A stretch of 64,000 nucleotides of DNA from [Actinomadura] parvosata subsp. kistnae. Its GTDB lineage: Bacteria; Actinomycetota; Actinomycetes; Streptosporangiales; Streptosporangiaceae. A model generated the notes under the pieces. The model was given only the letters and a program-made list of their open reading frames with translations. It ran no database searches and had not been told where the DNA came from. Position numbers and translations under genes: made by a program. Numbering within the stretch: position 1 is the stretch's first letter; every line of letters starts with the position of its first letter. The DNA is taken from positions 1 through 64,000 of the forward strand of contig NZ_OOHJ01000020.1 of NCBI RefSeq assembly GCF_900323885.1, written 5' to 3'. Of the stretch, positions 44,101 to 50,426 are shown piece after piece.

Positions 44101-44212
44101 GCTCCTGCCCACGCCCGGCCTCACGGCGGGGACGTGGCGGCTGGTGCTGGACGGCGGCGACAAGTCCACCCTCCAGGGCCTCGGCTTCATCCTGTCCTAC
44201 CGCGCCCGCTGA
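37172..44212 (+). CDS. Tc toxin A-like protein, C-terminal part (receptor-binding, pore-forming and TcB-binding regions)
   Basis: About 2,346 codons completing the TcA protein. After some six more hemopexin-like modules (to about 38178) comes the conserved TcA central region, with WWAWLKNYRVWEANRKVFLY and PENYLRPELRGSRTPAFRAL. A second, shorter beta module group lies at 40102-41047. GNGIYYWEVFFHAPTLIAQA begins the classic TcA C-terminal half. Long coiled-coil helices at about 42400-43170 include the pore region, with an Ala/Gly-rich hydrophobic hairpin and NAFMTGKFTNLQLYQWMAGR. ALFDRDFPGHYRRRIKTVSV starts the TcB-binding domain. With both frameshifts repaired, 30976-44212 gives exactly 4,413 codons against about 2,500 for ordinary TcA. 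GTG 37172 could serve as a fortuitous start. Confidence 0.87.
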   Translation: MIRDRWGRSPNPFVPDDGTARIDAACVFGDDTTFLFAGDRYVRYTGPEYRYIDPGYPKRIVGELRREAAFAGLPESFDDAVTGRTIDAVLADERTACLFTGGSAHVVSRAAAATREPAGLGRVRNNVADREKVDATIVSGAHTYLFSGDQYVRYTGTEYAWADDGYPRAIVPHLADDLRMEHQPPAEFADGLDAAFRASDGGVYLFKGDRCLKAGEPEARPVNAVFGKVRNAFADAGHELVDAAFAAPTGELYAFRGDQYVRYLPGVYDYVEEGHPRTVRDDWGDLPGRFEEGVDGAFVFEGRTYLCKGEEYVRYSGGYHEVDRTYPQRFRHRWGGTADYRLSDVHTITKFVDLARRHPDGLPAFLLSPPAVVQDPYAYLSGLFGWDADEIRWARRNAALLTAEPQAIAAAAWSAPPARREEDRFEIEFLLRLVELFELTGRIGDAPSTLHDGVWRPAFGDTPALAAANTALYGIMERLYAGEWEARSAAVRDEINVLERDALLSIAPGDPQALFDRLLIDVEMGGQGRTSRVREAIAATQLYVHRYLLDLEQAAPRDGKDPEATRSRIRTWWAWLKNYRVWEANRKVFLYPENYLRPELRGSRTPAFRALEDDLLQGEITQEKVERAYKRYLDEYTEVSRLAIAGGYVYAEDGAAKGVRRLVLFGRTRTEPRRYYCREAEFRDGESLSATWGPWAKVEAQIEAERVYPVHAFGRIFAFWPTIEPVPPEPGAQTALTDQQSGDTRTLTPPPPRHRVRVTYSFRNLNGEWVPAQVLPLEDVRDAPVRDAALYVQASATVPDGGTHDTILITCTYTVLTPAGPVPVRSAFALTPELYAIRAEGVPEPVRPARLERVFAEPVDPSAVVPFAMPAEAEGGAWVSVDHKGGSFLCRPIIPPAGDEEPQQLSGNQDRLPVWSPIHAAVELPNKLRYFFNNAGENGSGPFYVELPADRPNALRLSKPATAIRWGHVPTPLHDDQARVDAAIVRDGFRYLFSGAHYYRYSGDPFGLADPGYPKLISGNEEGFPQWDKVDVAAVDGNGAEYYHSVKLGTWLRRTGPGQPLEGFVPQWAQGGAKVQALLFRDDDVLIVNGDTYRRWSGRGEESGTLKGNDAGLPQSGPVSAPVPHRDSVYFFNNATHTYLAVTRRDAGKGRKEYVQGDPSPIKPLGVARTAITDEGVDAAYVADGVLYLARNKEYVGYTLTDGLPGLLADPGYPKPLSRRIRAVFRRSGLRYVLSDQDYAVLEPDKELSTLTSFSPVQGNWGGLPAGWEEDLDGVLDGTALHLFLGSTYVTYTAPARPYEIAALPHEVVRLTSSTAYKLNKALLEGGVPALLAPRTQELDELPAFSTRVSDATTILVTERTAEQGVPTSSHLDFDSGNGIYYWEVFFHAPTLIAQALNTAQRFDDARTWYEYVFDPTRPRYWRFLPFLAVDVEALIEGCRADLAALDAADVDLGDPGDDLADILRLVEPMAPAFQNRRELSDIEKKDLAALPARKLPPIEEALRALTVPSAARPALDDLLERLGMLGGLRRQYDLMGDRAALLRAYLEDPFDPHAIAGLRPSAYRRAVVMAYIDNLLDWGDLLFRQYTAESVDEARMLYIFAYDLLGERPPEDLGPRAVTPAHTYEEIRDAPQEGGLPELTAGGAMLTGAGEVHASVEGPYFHVPANSVYLEYWDRVEDRLRKIRASLDIMGISRPLPLFEPPADVMALVRGAAAGAPLDGLTAAAAVPVPHHRFSFVFRKAQELVDKLRQLGGDLLGVLERRDAEELALLGNRHESSVLALTRAVREMEVEIAAEGVRETRAAEQGALSRITHYEGLISAGLSPLEQAQLGMMSAAVVAHAVATAMQTGAAIAAGLPDVLLGLFITGTKQGGQQVSEALEHGGEAASTAAEGLSVIGELLGIRAEQERMANDWAFQLTVARNDAAQLGHQVTAAELRLKAAQREQEILERQIANLEAVNAFMTGKFTNLQLYQWMAGRLSGLYYQAYAMAYEMARAAQRAYQYERAVPEAEAGYVQPLYWDSRRNGLLAADSLGLDLERLGKAWVETDRRGLEITKKVSLLALDPMAALALRTTGRCEFALTEALFDRDFPGHYRRRIKTVSVTFAGPDGPIGLNGVLTQVDSRTVLAADPKAVKYLLDPKGPMPATLRADWRGGQQIALSDLEEYKDNNGLFELRYDDDRYLPFEGTGAVSRWRLELPAGGAPHLVDVTLTVKYTAEQGGESFAGTVKGMLKPYATARYFDVPAEFPEEWSAFTEGEDATLTLPFTPELFPGMTGRAVSGVYALYAPAGGPARFLLNGDQRLALTEGRLLPTPGLTAGTWRLVLDGGDKSTLQGLGFILSYRAR
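40102..41047 (+). repeat. Hemopexin-like module array, second block
   Basis: About five more divergent modules, beginning ARVDAAIVRDGFRYLFSGAH and ending FLGSTYVTYTA. They lie between the TcA central region and the pore-forming half, separate from the first array by about 640 codons, so the family of modules was inserted in at least two places. Confidence 0.65.
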
Positions 44213-44224
44213 CCGGGCCGGCTC

Positions 44225-44271
44225 CTGTCCGATACCCGTCCGATGCCCTGTCCGATGCCCTGTCCGATGCC
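44225..44271. repeat. 12-base tandem repeat downstream of the toxin gene
   Basis: Four near-copies of CTGTCCGATGCC, the first two slightly changed, start 13 bases after the toxin stop. They lie in the 140-base gap before the squalene-cyclase-like gene. Confidence 0.8.
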
Positions 44272-44352
44272 CCGGCCGCCATCGCGCGGCCGGGACATCG
44301 GCCTCTCGGCGCGGCCGGGGCATGGCTCCCGAAAGGTGGCATACTCCGCATC

Positions 44353-45339
44353 ATGGTCCCCGACGCCCTGATCCCATGGCTTCGCGACTCCGATCCGGCG
44401 CTGCGCTGGCAGGTCGAGCGTGACCTGCTGCACGAGCCGCCGCAGGTGTGGGAGGCGACCCGGGCGAGGGTCGCGACCGAAGGCTTCGGCGCGCGCCTGC
44501 TCGCCCTCCAGGACCCCGACGGCCAGTGGGCGGGCGGCGCGTTCTTCCCCGCCGGCTTCGACTTCGCCGACCCGGCCGTCACCCAGGACAACGCCCAGCC
44601 CTGGACGGCGACGACGTGGACGCTCAACACGCTGCGCGAATGGGGCCTCGACGCCTCCGCCCTGCGCGGCACGGCCGACCTGCTCGCCAAGAACAGCCGC
44701 TGGGAGTACGACGACCTGCCGTACTGGGGCGGCGAGGTCGACTGCTGCATCAACGCCTGGACGCTGGAGAACGGCCTGTGGCTCGGCGCCGACGTCTCCC
44801 GCCTGCCCGGCTGGTTCGTCGAGCACCAGCTGCCCGACGGCGGCTGGAACTGCGAATGGGTGGAGGGCGCGACCCGCTCCTCGTTCCACTCGACACTGAA
44901 CTCCCTCAAGGGCCTGCTCGCCTACGACAGCGCCACCGGCGGCGGCGAGGAGGCGGTGCGGGCCGCCCGCCGCTCCGGCGAGGAGTACCTGCTGCGCCGC
45001 GGCCTGTTCCGCCGCCTGTCCACGGGCGAGCCGGTGGCGCCGTGGGTGGACCGCTTCGCCTACCCGTTCCGCTGGTTCTACAGCGTCCTCAACGCCGCCG
45101 ACTACTTCCGCCGCGCGTCCCTGCTCGACGGCACCCCGCCCGACCCCCGCATGGCCGAGGCGATCGGCCTCGTCCGCGCCGCCCGCCGCCCCGACGGCAC
45201 CTGGACACAGGCCGGCAGGCTCCCCGGCACGGTGTGGTTCGAGGTGGACGTACCGGCGGGCGAGCCCTCGAAATGGCTCACCCTGTACGGCACCCGCGTC
45301 CTCGACTGGTGGGACACCCACGCTCGCCAAGCGCCCTGA
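44353..45339 (+). CDS. Squalene-cyclase-like protein (prenyltransferase/squalene-oxidase repeats)
   Basis: A 328-residue soluble protein with an alpha/alpha-barrel repeat pattern. Q-W and G-x-W motifs recur, for example LQDPDGQWAGGAFFPAGF, QLPDGGWNCEWVEG and ARRPDGTWTQAGRL. These resemble the QW motifs of squalene-hopene cyclases and prenyltransferase beta subunits. It is half the length of a true cyclase and has no DXDD box, so catalysis of cyclisation is unlikely; family members are called squalene cyclase-like with unknown function. ATG 44353 (MVPDALIPWLRDSDPALRWQ) follows AGGTGGCATACTCC. Its 3' end overlaps the convergent beta-lactamase gene by 62 bases. Confidence 0.82.
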   Translation: MVPDALIPWLRDSDPALRWQVERDLLHEPPQVWEATRARVATEGFGARLLALQDPDGQWAGGAFFPAGFDFADPAVTQDNAQPWTATTWTLNTLREWGLDASALRGTADLLAKNSRWEYDDLPYWGGEVDCCINAWTLENGLWLGADVSRLPGWFVEHQLPDGGWNCEWVEGATRSSFHSTLNSLKGLLAYDSATGGGEEAVRAARRSGEEYLLRRGLFRRLSTGEPVAPWVDRFAYPFRWFYSVLNAADYFRRASLLDGTPPDPRMAEAIGLVRAARRPDGTWTQAGRLPGTVWFEVDVPAGEPSKWLTLYGTRVLDWWDTHARQAP

Positions 45340-46129
45340 CCAGCACCTTCGCGGTCCTGGCAAGAACGGAGTCATCGGTCGGCAGCCCAGGCGTGCGGTT
45401 GGTGTAAACGGCCATGACGATCGGTGCGGCGCCCGCCTCCGTCCAGACGACCGCCACATCATGACCGCCCCCGAACCCGTCCGAGTTCGTCCCGGTCTTG
45501 TGCCCGACCGTCCACCCCGCGGGCAACCCGGCCGGCACCCGCCCCGCCCCGACCTGACTCGCGAGCAGCCACCCGACCAGCCGCTGCCGATCCTCGGGAT
45601 GCAGAGCACCGCCGACCGCGAGCGCCCGCAGCACCCCCGCCATGGCCGCGGGCGTGGTGGTGTCACGCTCGTCCCCCGGCACCCACTCGTTCAACCCCGG
45701 ATGCCACCGATCCACCCGCGACACCGCATCCCCCAGCCCGCGAAAGAACGCCGTCATCCCCCGAGGCCCGCCGATCAGCTCCATCAGCAGATTGGACGCG
45801 GTCCCATCGCTCCGCGTGACAGCCGCCGCACACAACTCGGCCACGGTCAGACCACCCTCAAGATGCCGCCCGGTCACAGGCGAGTTGGGCGTCATGTCGC
45901 AGGCCCGCCACCGCAGACGCCTGCCCATCAACCCGCCCCGCTCACGACGCGCCCGGCACAGCACCGCCGCACACAGGGGCGCCTTGAACGTGGACAACAA
46001 CGGAAACCGCTCCCCCGCCCGGTACGCCACGCTCCTCCCGGTACCCGTGTCCACGGCGTACGCACCGATGCGCCCCTCGAAGGCCACCTCCAGCGCCCGC
46101 AACTCCTCCTCGACGACCACCACCGGCAT
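45278..46129 (-). CDS. Class A beta-lactamase homologue lacking Glu166
   Basis: A 283-residue serine beta-lactamase fold. Motifs: Ser46-Thr-Phe-Lys49 (STFK, the acylation pair), Ser107-Asp-Gly109 (SDG), and Lys211-Thr-Gly213 (HKTGTNSDG). The omega loop, normally R-W-E-P-E-L-N, reads DRWHPGLNEW, so the deacylating Glu166 is His143 here and a second omega-loop residue is Gly. Without that base a class A enzyme normally forms a stable acyl-enzyme. No signal peptide is seen: the protein opens MPVVVVEEELRALEVAFEGR. It may therefore be a cytoplasmic or diverged esterase-like or drug-binding protein and not a resistance enzyme. An N-terminal truncation or a start further upstream is not ruled out. 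Confidence 0.85.
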   Translation of the reverse strand: MPVVVVEEELRALEVAFEGRIGAYAVDTGTGRSVAYRAGERFPLLSTFKAPLCAAVLCRARRERGGLMGRRLRWRACDMTPNSPVTGRHLEGGLTVAELCAAAVTRSDGTASNLLMELIGGPRGMTAFFRGLGDAVSRVDRWHPGLNEWVPGDERDTTTPAAMAGVLRALAVGGALHPEDRQRLVGWLLASQVGAGRVPAGLPAGWTVGHKTGTNSDGFGGGHDVAVVWTEAGAAPIVMAVYTNRTPGLPTDDSVLARTAKVLVRALGERGCPTSRGRGCRTG

Positions 46130-46231
46130 GTCACAACGTCCTGTCCATCGGAGATCGAAGATCAGGACTCAAGCAGATGCGCCACCCGCATGTCTAATAG
46201 CGATATCGACGGCCGCTCGATATCCGTTCGC

Positions 46232-46642
46232 CTATGAGAGCTGGTCGGATGGGGTGCGGCTCTCCTGGGTGAGCAGGCCGATGAGGCGGGCCGGGTCCTC
46301 GACGGTGACGGTCAGGGCCGGGTGGCGGAGCAGGCCCAAAGGTTCGCTGCCGGACACCGAGCGGTGGAAGCGCAGGCACACCCCCTGCGTCGTGCTGCTG
46401 CCGAACGTCAGCCCGCCGTCCGCCAGGGAGATGCGCACGCCGATGGCCTTCAGCGGCGAGTACGGGCCGGACAGGGCGGCGCCGGCGACGTTGTGCCGGG
46501 GCGAGAGCACCACCCAGGGACCGAACCGGACGCGCAGCAGTTCGTCCGTCAGGGTCAGCCGGCAGGTGGACGGGCGGATGCCGAGCGCGGCGAGGAGCGG
46601 GCGGTAGCGGTCCTCGAAGGCGAAGCCGAAGTCGTGCGTCAC
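46232..46642 (-). CDS. Conserved actinobacterial hypothetical protein
   Basis: A 136-residue soluble protein, mostly beta by appearance, with a pattern that I associate with uncharacterised actinobacterial proteins: RVRFGPWVVLSPRHNVAGAA, then SGPYSPLKAIGVRISLADGG, GVCLRFHRSVSG and LLRHPALTVTVEDPARL. No catalytic motif is evident. It lies between the beta-lactamase homologue and a MarR gene on the same strand with gaps of about 100 and 30 bases, so it may be co-transcribed with the MarR gene upstream. Function unknown. Confidence 0.7.
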   Translation of the reverse strand: MTHDFGFAFEDRYRPLLAALGIRPSTCRLTLTDELLRVRFGPWVVLSPRHNVAGAALSGPYSPLKAIGVRISLADGGLTFGSSTTQGVCLRFHRSVSGSEPLGLLRHPALTVTVEDPARLIGLLTQESRTPSDQLS

Positions 46643-46672
46643 GCGCCCACGGCTACCCCGCAGGTCCAGGTG

Positions 46673-47098
46673 CTACACGTCGGTGCGGGGCCAGGGGTGG
46701 CCGGCGAGGCGTTCGATGTCGGTGTTGAAGCGTCTGAGGTAGGCGGCGAAGGCGGCCACGTCCTCGGCGCTCCAGTCGGCCAGCACCTTCTCCAGGCCGT
46801 TGATGTTCCTGGCGCGTTCGGCGTCGAGGTAGCGCTCGCCCTCCTCGGTGAGGCGGAACTTGCGGGCGATCCCGCCGTCGGGGTCGGGGATGCGCTCGGC
46901 CAGGCCCTTGCGCAGCAGGGCGGAGGTGTGCCGGTTGAGGGTGGACACGTCGAGGCGGAAGGCCTCGCTGAGCTGCCCGATGGACATCATGCCCGCCACC
47001 CGGATGCGGCTGAGCAGGATGTACGCGCTGCGGTCGGGGTGGCGGTGCTGGCCGAGCAGCATCGTCTCGTACTCGACCAGGTGGGTGGGCTTGTCCAT
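46673..47098 (-). CDS. MarR-family regulator of divergent MFS exporter
   Basis: A 141-residue MarR protein from ATG 47098 (MDKPTHLVEYETMLLGQHRH). The winged helix reads MMSIGQLSEAFRLDVSTLNR then HTSALLRKGLAERIPDPDGG, with wing residues G-I-A-R-K. The frame is open far upstream into the exporter, but AAGGA before 47098 and the family's normal length fix the start. It is divergent from the exporter at 47226 and a nested palindrome centred at 47173 separates them. It very likely represses both genes, with the pumped compound as inducer; that compound is unknown. Confidence 0.9.
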   Translation of the reverse strand: MDKPTHLVEYETMLLGQHRHPDRSAYILLSRIRVAGMMSIGQLSEAFRLDVSTLNRHTSALLRKGLAERIPDPDGGIARKFRLTEEGERYLDAERARNINGLEKVLADWSAEDVAAFAAYLRRFNTDIERLAGHPWPRTDV

Positions 47099-47156
47099 GC
47101 CGGGTCCTTCTGTCCCTCCGTTGCGGTTGTCGCCGATGTGGCGCAAACTCGCAAAC

Positions 47157-47189
47157 TGTGCATGTAACACATTATGTGTAGAGTGCACA
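47157..47189. promoter_or_regulatory. Nested palindromic operator between marR and the MFS exporter
   Basis: An inner palindrome ACACAT-T-ATGTGT (47167-47179) and outer arms TGTGCA (47157-47162) and TGCACA (47184-47189) share one centre at 47173. Both layers are perfect. This suits a MarR dimer, or two dimers, covering the promoters of both divergent genes. Confidence 0.75.
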
Positions 47190-47225
47190 GCGCTTCCAAC
47201 GTCGAGAGTGTCGAGGGGGATCCGC

Positions 47226-48686
47226 GTGGAAGACAGTGGCCCGGACAGTGCCGTAGACGGTGAGTCCGGCACCCGTTCCCACGGCATCGTCACCGTGATG
47301 GCCGTGGCGGGCATCGTCGCCTCGCTGTCGCAGACCGTGGTCGTGCCCCTGATTGGGGTGCTGCCCACGCTGCTGGGCACCACGGCCTCGAACGCCTCCT
47401 GGGTGATCACGGTCACGCTGCTCGCCGGAGCCGTCACGACGCCCGTGATGGGGCGGCTGGGCGACCTGTACGGCAAGCGCCGCATGATGCTCCTCTGCTC
47501 GGTCCCCTTGGTCGTGGGCTGTGTCATCTGCGCCTTCGCCGGCTCCCTGGCCCCTATGGTCATCGGGCGGGGGCTGCAGGGCATGGGCATGGGCATGATC
47601 CCGCTGGGCATCAGCGCCCTGCGGGACGTGCTGCCGCCGCACCGGCTGGGCCCGTCGATCGCGCTGATGAGCTCGTCCATGGGGATCGGGGGCGCGCTGG
47701 GCCTGCCGCTGGCGGCGGCGGTCGCCGAGTACGCGAGCTGGCGGGCGCTGTTCTGGGGCTCGGCGGCGCTGAGCCTGGTCGTGGCCGTGCTGATCTGGCT
47801 GCTGGTGCCGGTCACGCCGGCCAGGGCGAAGGGCCGCGTCGACCTGGTCGGCGCGCTCGGCCTCGGCGCGGGCCTGGTGTGCCTGCTGCTCGGCGTCTCC
47901 AAGGGCGCCGACTGGGGCTGGTCGAGCGGCACCACGCTCGGGCTGCTGGCCGCCGCGGTCGTCCTGCTGCCGCTGTGGGGCTGGTGGGAGCTGCGGGTGC
48001 GGGACCCGCTGGTGGACCTGCGGGTCACCGCCCGGCCCCAGGTGCTGCTGACGAACGTGGCCTCGATCGTCGTCGGCTTCTCGATGTACGCCCAGGCGCT
48101 GATCGTCATCCAGATCCTCCAGCTTCCGGCGGCCACCGGCTACGGCCTGGGCCAGTCGATGCTGGCGGCGGGCCTGTGGATGGCGCCGTCCGGCCTGATG
48201 ATGATGGTCGGCTCGCCCCTCGGCGCCCGCCTGTCGGCCGCCCGCGGCCCCAAGGTCACGCTCATCGTCGGCAGCCTCGTCATGGCGCTCGGCTACGGGC
48301 TGTCCCTGGTCCTGCTCGGCTCCCCCTGGGGGCTGCTGGTCATCACATGCGTCATCAGCGTCGGCGTCGGCTTCGCGTACGGCTCGATGCCCGCCCTCAT
48401 CATGGGCGCCGTGCCGCTGTCGGAGACGGGCGCGGCCAACAGCTTCAACACGCTGATGCGCTCCATCGGCACCACCGCGTCCGCCGCCGTGATCGGCGTC
48501 GTGCTGTCGCAGCTCACCATCGACTTCGGCGGGCACCCGCTGCCGTCCGAGACGGGCTTCCACACCGGGATGCTCATCGGCTGCGGCGCCGCGCTGGTGG
48601 CCGCCGCGGTCACCATGGCCCTGCCGGGGCGCCGCAGGGGGCCCGAGCACGCGGACTCTCCGGCGCCGCACGCGGTCACGTCCTGA
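47226..48686 (+). CDS. MFS multidrug exporter, DHA2 (14-TM) family
   Basis: A 486-residue drug:proton antiporter. After a short acidic N-terminus comes TM1 (GIVTVMAVAGIVASLSQTVV with the VVPLIGVLP equivalent of motif D1), motif A GRLGDLYGKRRMML between TM2 and TM3, and motif C-like SSMGIGGALGLPLAAAV in TM5; hydrophobic segments continue to about residue 470. GTG 47226 is preceded by GAGGGGGATCC; upstream coding in this frame is antisense to the MarR gene. It converges with the heparinase-like gene and their 3' ends overlap by 11 bases. Regulation is by the divergent MarR protein. Substrate unknown. Confidence 0.9.
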   Translation: MEDSGPDSAVDGESGTRSHGIVTVMAVAGIVASLSQTVVVPLIGVLPTLLGTTASNASWVITVTLLAGAVTTPVMGRLGDLYGKRRMMLLCSVPLVVGCVICAFAGSLAPMVIGRGLQGMGMGMIPLGISALRDVLPPHRLGPSIALMSSSMGIGGALGLPLAAAVAEYASWRALFWGSAALSLVVAVLIWLLVPVTPARAKGRVDLVGALGLGAGLVCLLLGVSKGADWGWSSGTTLGLLAAAVVLLPLWGWWELRVRDPLVDLRVTARPQVLLTNVASIVVGFSMYAQALIVIQILQLPAATGYGLGQSMLAAGLWMAPSGLMMMVGSPLGARLSAARGPKVTLIVGSLVMALGYGLSLVLLGSPWGLLVITCVISVGVGFAYGSMPALIMGAVPLSETGAANSFNTLMRSIGTTASAAVIGVVLSQLTIDFGGHPLPSETGFHTGMLIGCGAALVAAAVTMALPGRRRGPEHADSPAPHAVTS

Positions 48687-50409
48687 CGGTGAAGCGGAAG
48701 CGGTGCGCGCCCGGCGGGACGCGGGCCGCCAGCCGTACCCGATGGACGCTCTCCTCGGCGCCGTCGTGGCCGCGCACCCGCCGCTCCTCGGCGCGCGCCT
48801 GCCAGCCGGGCGGCACCCGCAGCTCGACCGGCCCCCACGTGACCGTGTCCGGGCCGGTCACGGGCCGCACCCGGGAGACGAACAGCTCCTCCACCAGCGC
48901 GTCCTGGGTCGCGAGGCCGAAGTCGTCCACGATCTCCAGCGTGCCGGGTCGCCAGTGGAAGGTGCGGGTGAAGCGGTGCGGGCCGGCGTAGGCGGCGGTG
49001 AGGTCCAGCGCGAACGTCACGTTCCCGCCCTTCTCCTCGTACGCCAGCACCTCGGCGCGGCGCTCGCGGCCGGGGAGCTGGGCGGCGCCTTCGATCAGCG
49101 GCACCGAGTGCCATTCCGCTGAGGCGTGCGGCACCCGGTAGCGGCCCTCGCGGAAGTAGTCGCGGGTGTACTCGGGGGCGCCCAGGTCGTCCAGCACCGT
49201 CCGGCCGTGCGCGTGCAGGACGAAGTGGCCGAGGTCGAGGTGGTTGTGCGGCTCGTCGTTGTGGCCGCCCTTGGCGGCGAACGCGGTCGTGCCCGCCCTG
49301 GCCACGACGATCGCGGCGTCCGGCAGGTACGAGCACGGCTCCGCCCGCCGTCCCGGCACCTCCCTGAACCACTCCAGCGTGCGGCTCAGGTGCGCCCAGC
49401 GGTAGCAGGCGTCGTCGTGGAAGGACGGCACCCCCGGCTCGGGGACGGGCACGCCGAGGCGGCCGGCCAGCCGGGACAGCAGCCCGGCCGGATACGCGCC
49501 GCGCCCCTGCGCGTCGGCGAACGCCGGTCGGGCGCCGCCGCCGAGATCCACTCTCGCCGGGTAGGCGGCCATCTCCCGTACGTGCGGATCGTCCAGCAGG
49601 TCCTCGCCGGTACGCTCGCGCAGCGCTTCGGCGAAGTAGACGAAGTACCCGAAACCGTAGGACCAGTAGTCGGGGCCCTCCAGGCAGGCGCCGTCCGCGC
49701 CCGTGCCCGCCAGGAACGCCTCGATCGCGCCCCTCAGGCGGGACAGCAGCTCGGGAAGGTGGGGCGAGTCCAGGGCGAGCGCGGCCATGCCGGTGGCGCC
49801 CGCGCAGACGGCCGCCCAGTTCGTACCGGATCGTTCCCACCACATCGGGGGCGCGCCCGCGTACAGGGGGCGCAGGACCCGGCGGTCCACCTCCGCGCGC
49901 ACCCGCTCCCGCACCCGCGCGTCGATGCGCGGCCCCGGCAGGGTGACGATCTCGGCCAGGGCGTGGGCGGTCTCGGCGGCGAACAGGTCCACGAACGTGT
50001 CCAGGGGGCGGTCGTCCGGCTCGTGTGCGGGCAGGACCCAGGTGTACTCGTCGCACACCGACCACAGCAGGTCGCCCAATGCCTGGTCGGGGGTGTGGCC
50101 GGGGGCGAGCGCCAACGCGGCCAGGCGGCGGCGCCGCTCGAAGTAGGCGCGCTCGTAGGCCAGCCGGTCGCCGGTGTCGGCGAAGCGCCGCCACAGGGTG
50201 AAGGTCAGCTCGGGAGCGGGCGTGCTGCGGGCCCGCTCGGCCTCCTCGCGGATCTCCCGCACGAGCCGCTCCGTGCCTTCCTCAGGAACGGGCGGGCGTT
50301 CCTGCGAGGAGGCAGGACTCTCGTGAGGCGGCGCCTGTGAGGCAGGCTTGTCGTGAGGCGGCGCGTGTCCGGCGGGCGTGTCGCGGGCGGCCGGGTGGGG
50401 CGTGGGCAC
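48676..50409 (-). CDS. Heparinase II/III-family polysaccharide lyase-like protein
   Basis: A 577-residue two-domain lyase: an alpha/alpha toroid to about residue 340 and a beta-sandwich with the heparinase II/III signature HNDEPHNHLDLGHFVLHAHG, followed by GRTVLDDLGAPEYTRDYF. These enzymes cut acidic polysaccharides or oligo-uronides by beta-elimination. The toroid holds WERSGTNWAAVCAG and GPDYWSYGFGYFVYF, rich in the aromatic residues of the binding cleft. A Pro/Ala-rich N-terminal 45 residues replaces a signal peptide, so it probably acts on imported oligosaccharides. GTG 50409 follows GAGGAG. The gene starts 17 bases after the dehydrogenase stop and belongs to the lacI operon. Confidence 0.85.
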   Translation of the reverse strand: MPTPHPAARDTPAGHAPPHDKPASQAPPHESPASSQERPPVPEEGTERLVREIREEAERARSTPAPELTFTLWRRFADTGDRLAYERAYFERRRRLAALALAPGHTPDQALGDLLWSVCDEYTWVLPAHEPDDRPLDTFVDLFAAETAHALAEIVTLPGPRIDARVRERVRAEVDRRVLRPLYAGAPPMWWERSGTNWAAVCAGATGMAALALDSPHLPELLSRLRGAIEAFLAGTGADGACLEGPDYWSYGFGYFVYFAEALRERTGEDLLDDPHVREMAAYPARVDLGGGARPAFADAQGRGAYPAGLLSRLAGRLGVPVPEPGVPSFHDDACYRWAHLSRTLEWFREVPGRRAEPCSYLPDAAIVVARAGTTAFAAKGGHNDEPHNHLDLGHFVLHAHGRTVLDDLGAPEYTRDYFREGRYRVPHASAEWHSVPLIEGAAQLPGRERRAEVLAYEEKGGNVTFALDLTAAYAGPHRFTRTFHWRPGTLEIVDDFGLATQDALVEELFVSRVRPVTGPDTVTWGPVELRVPPGWQARAEERRVRGHDGAEESVHRVRLAARVPPGAHRFRFTVRT

Positions 50410-50426
50410 GGGTCGTTCTCCTCGGG

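Noticed and set aside
37001..44323. A 2,440-codon open frame on the minus strand
   Set aside because: It is antisense to the TcA-like gene and is open only because of GC-rich codon bias; the translation is Arg/Gly/Val/His-rich without any domain.
40972..44352. Plus-strand frame open from 40972 into the squalene-cyclase-like gene
   Set aside because: Only the part from ATG 44353 has protein-like sequence; upstream is an Arg/Ala/Gly-rich shadow of the toxin frame, so there is no toxin-cyclase fusion.
46673..48136. Extension of the MarR frame to 487 residues
   Set aside because: The extra N-terminal part is antisense to the exporter; ATG 47098 with a ribosome site gives the normal MarR length.
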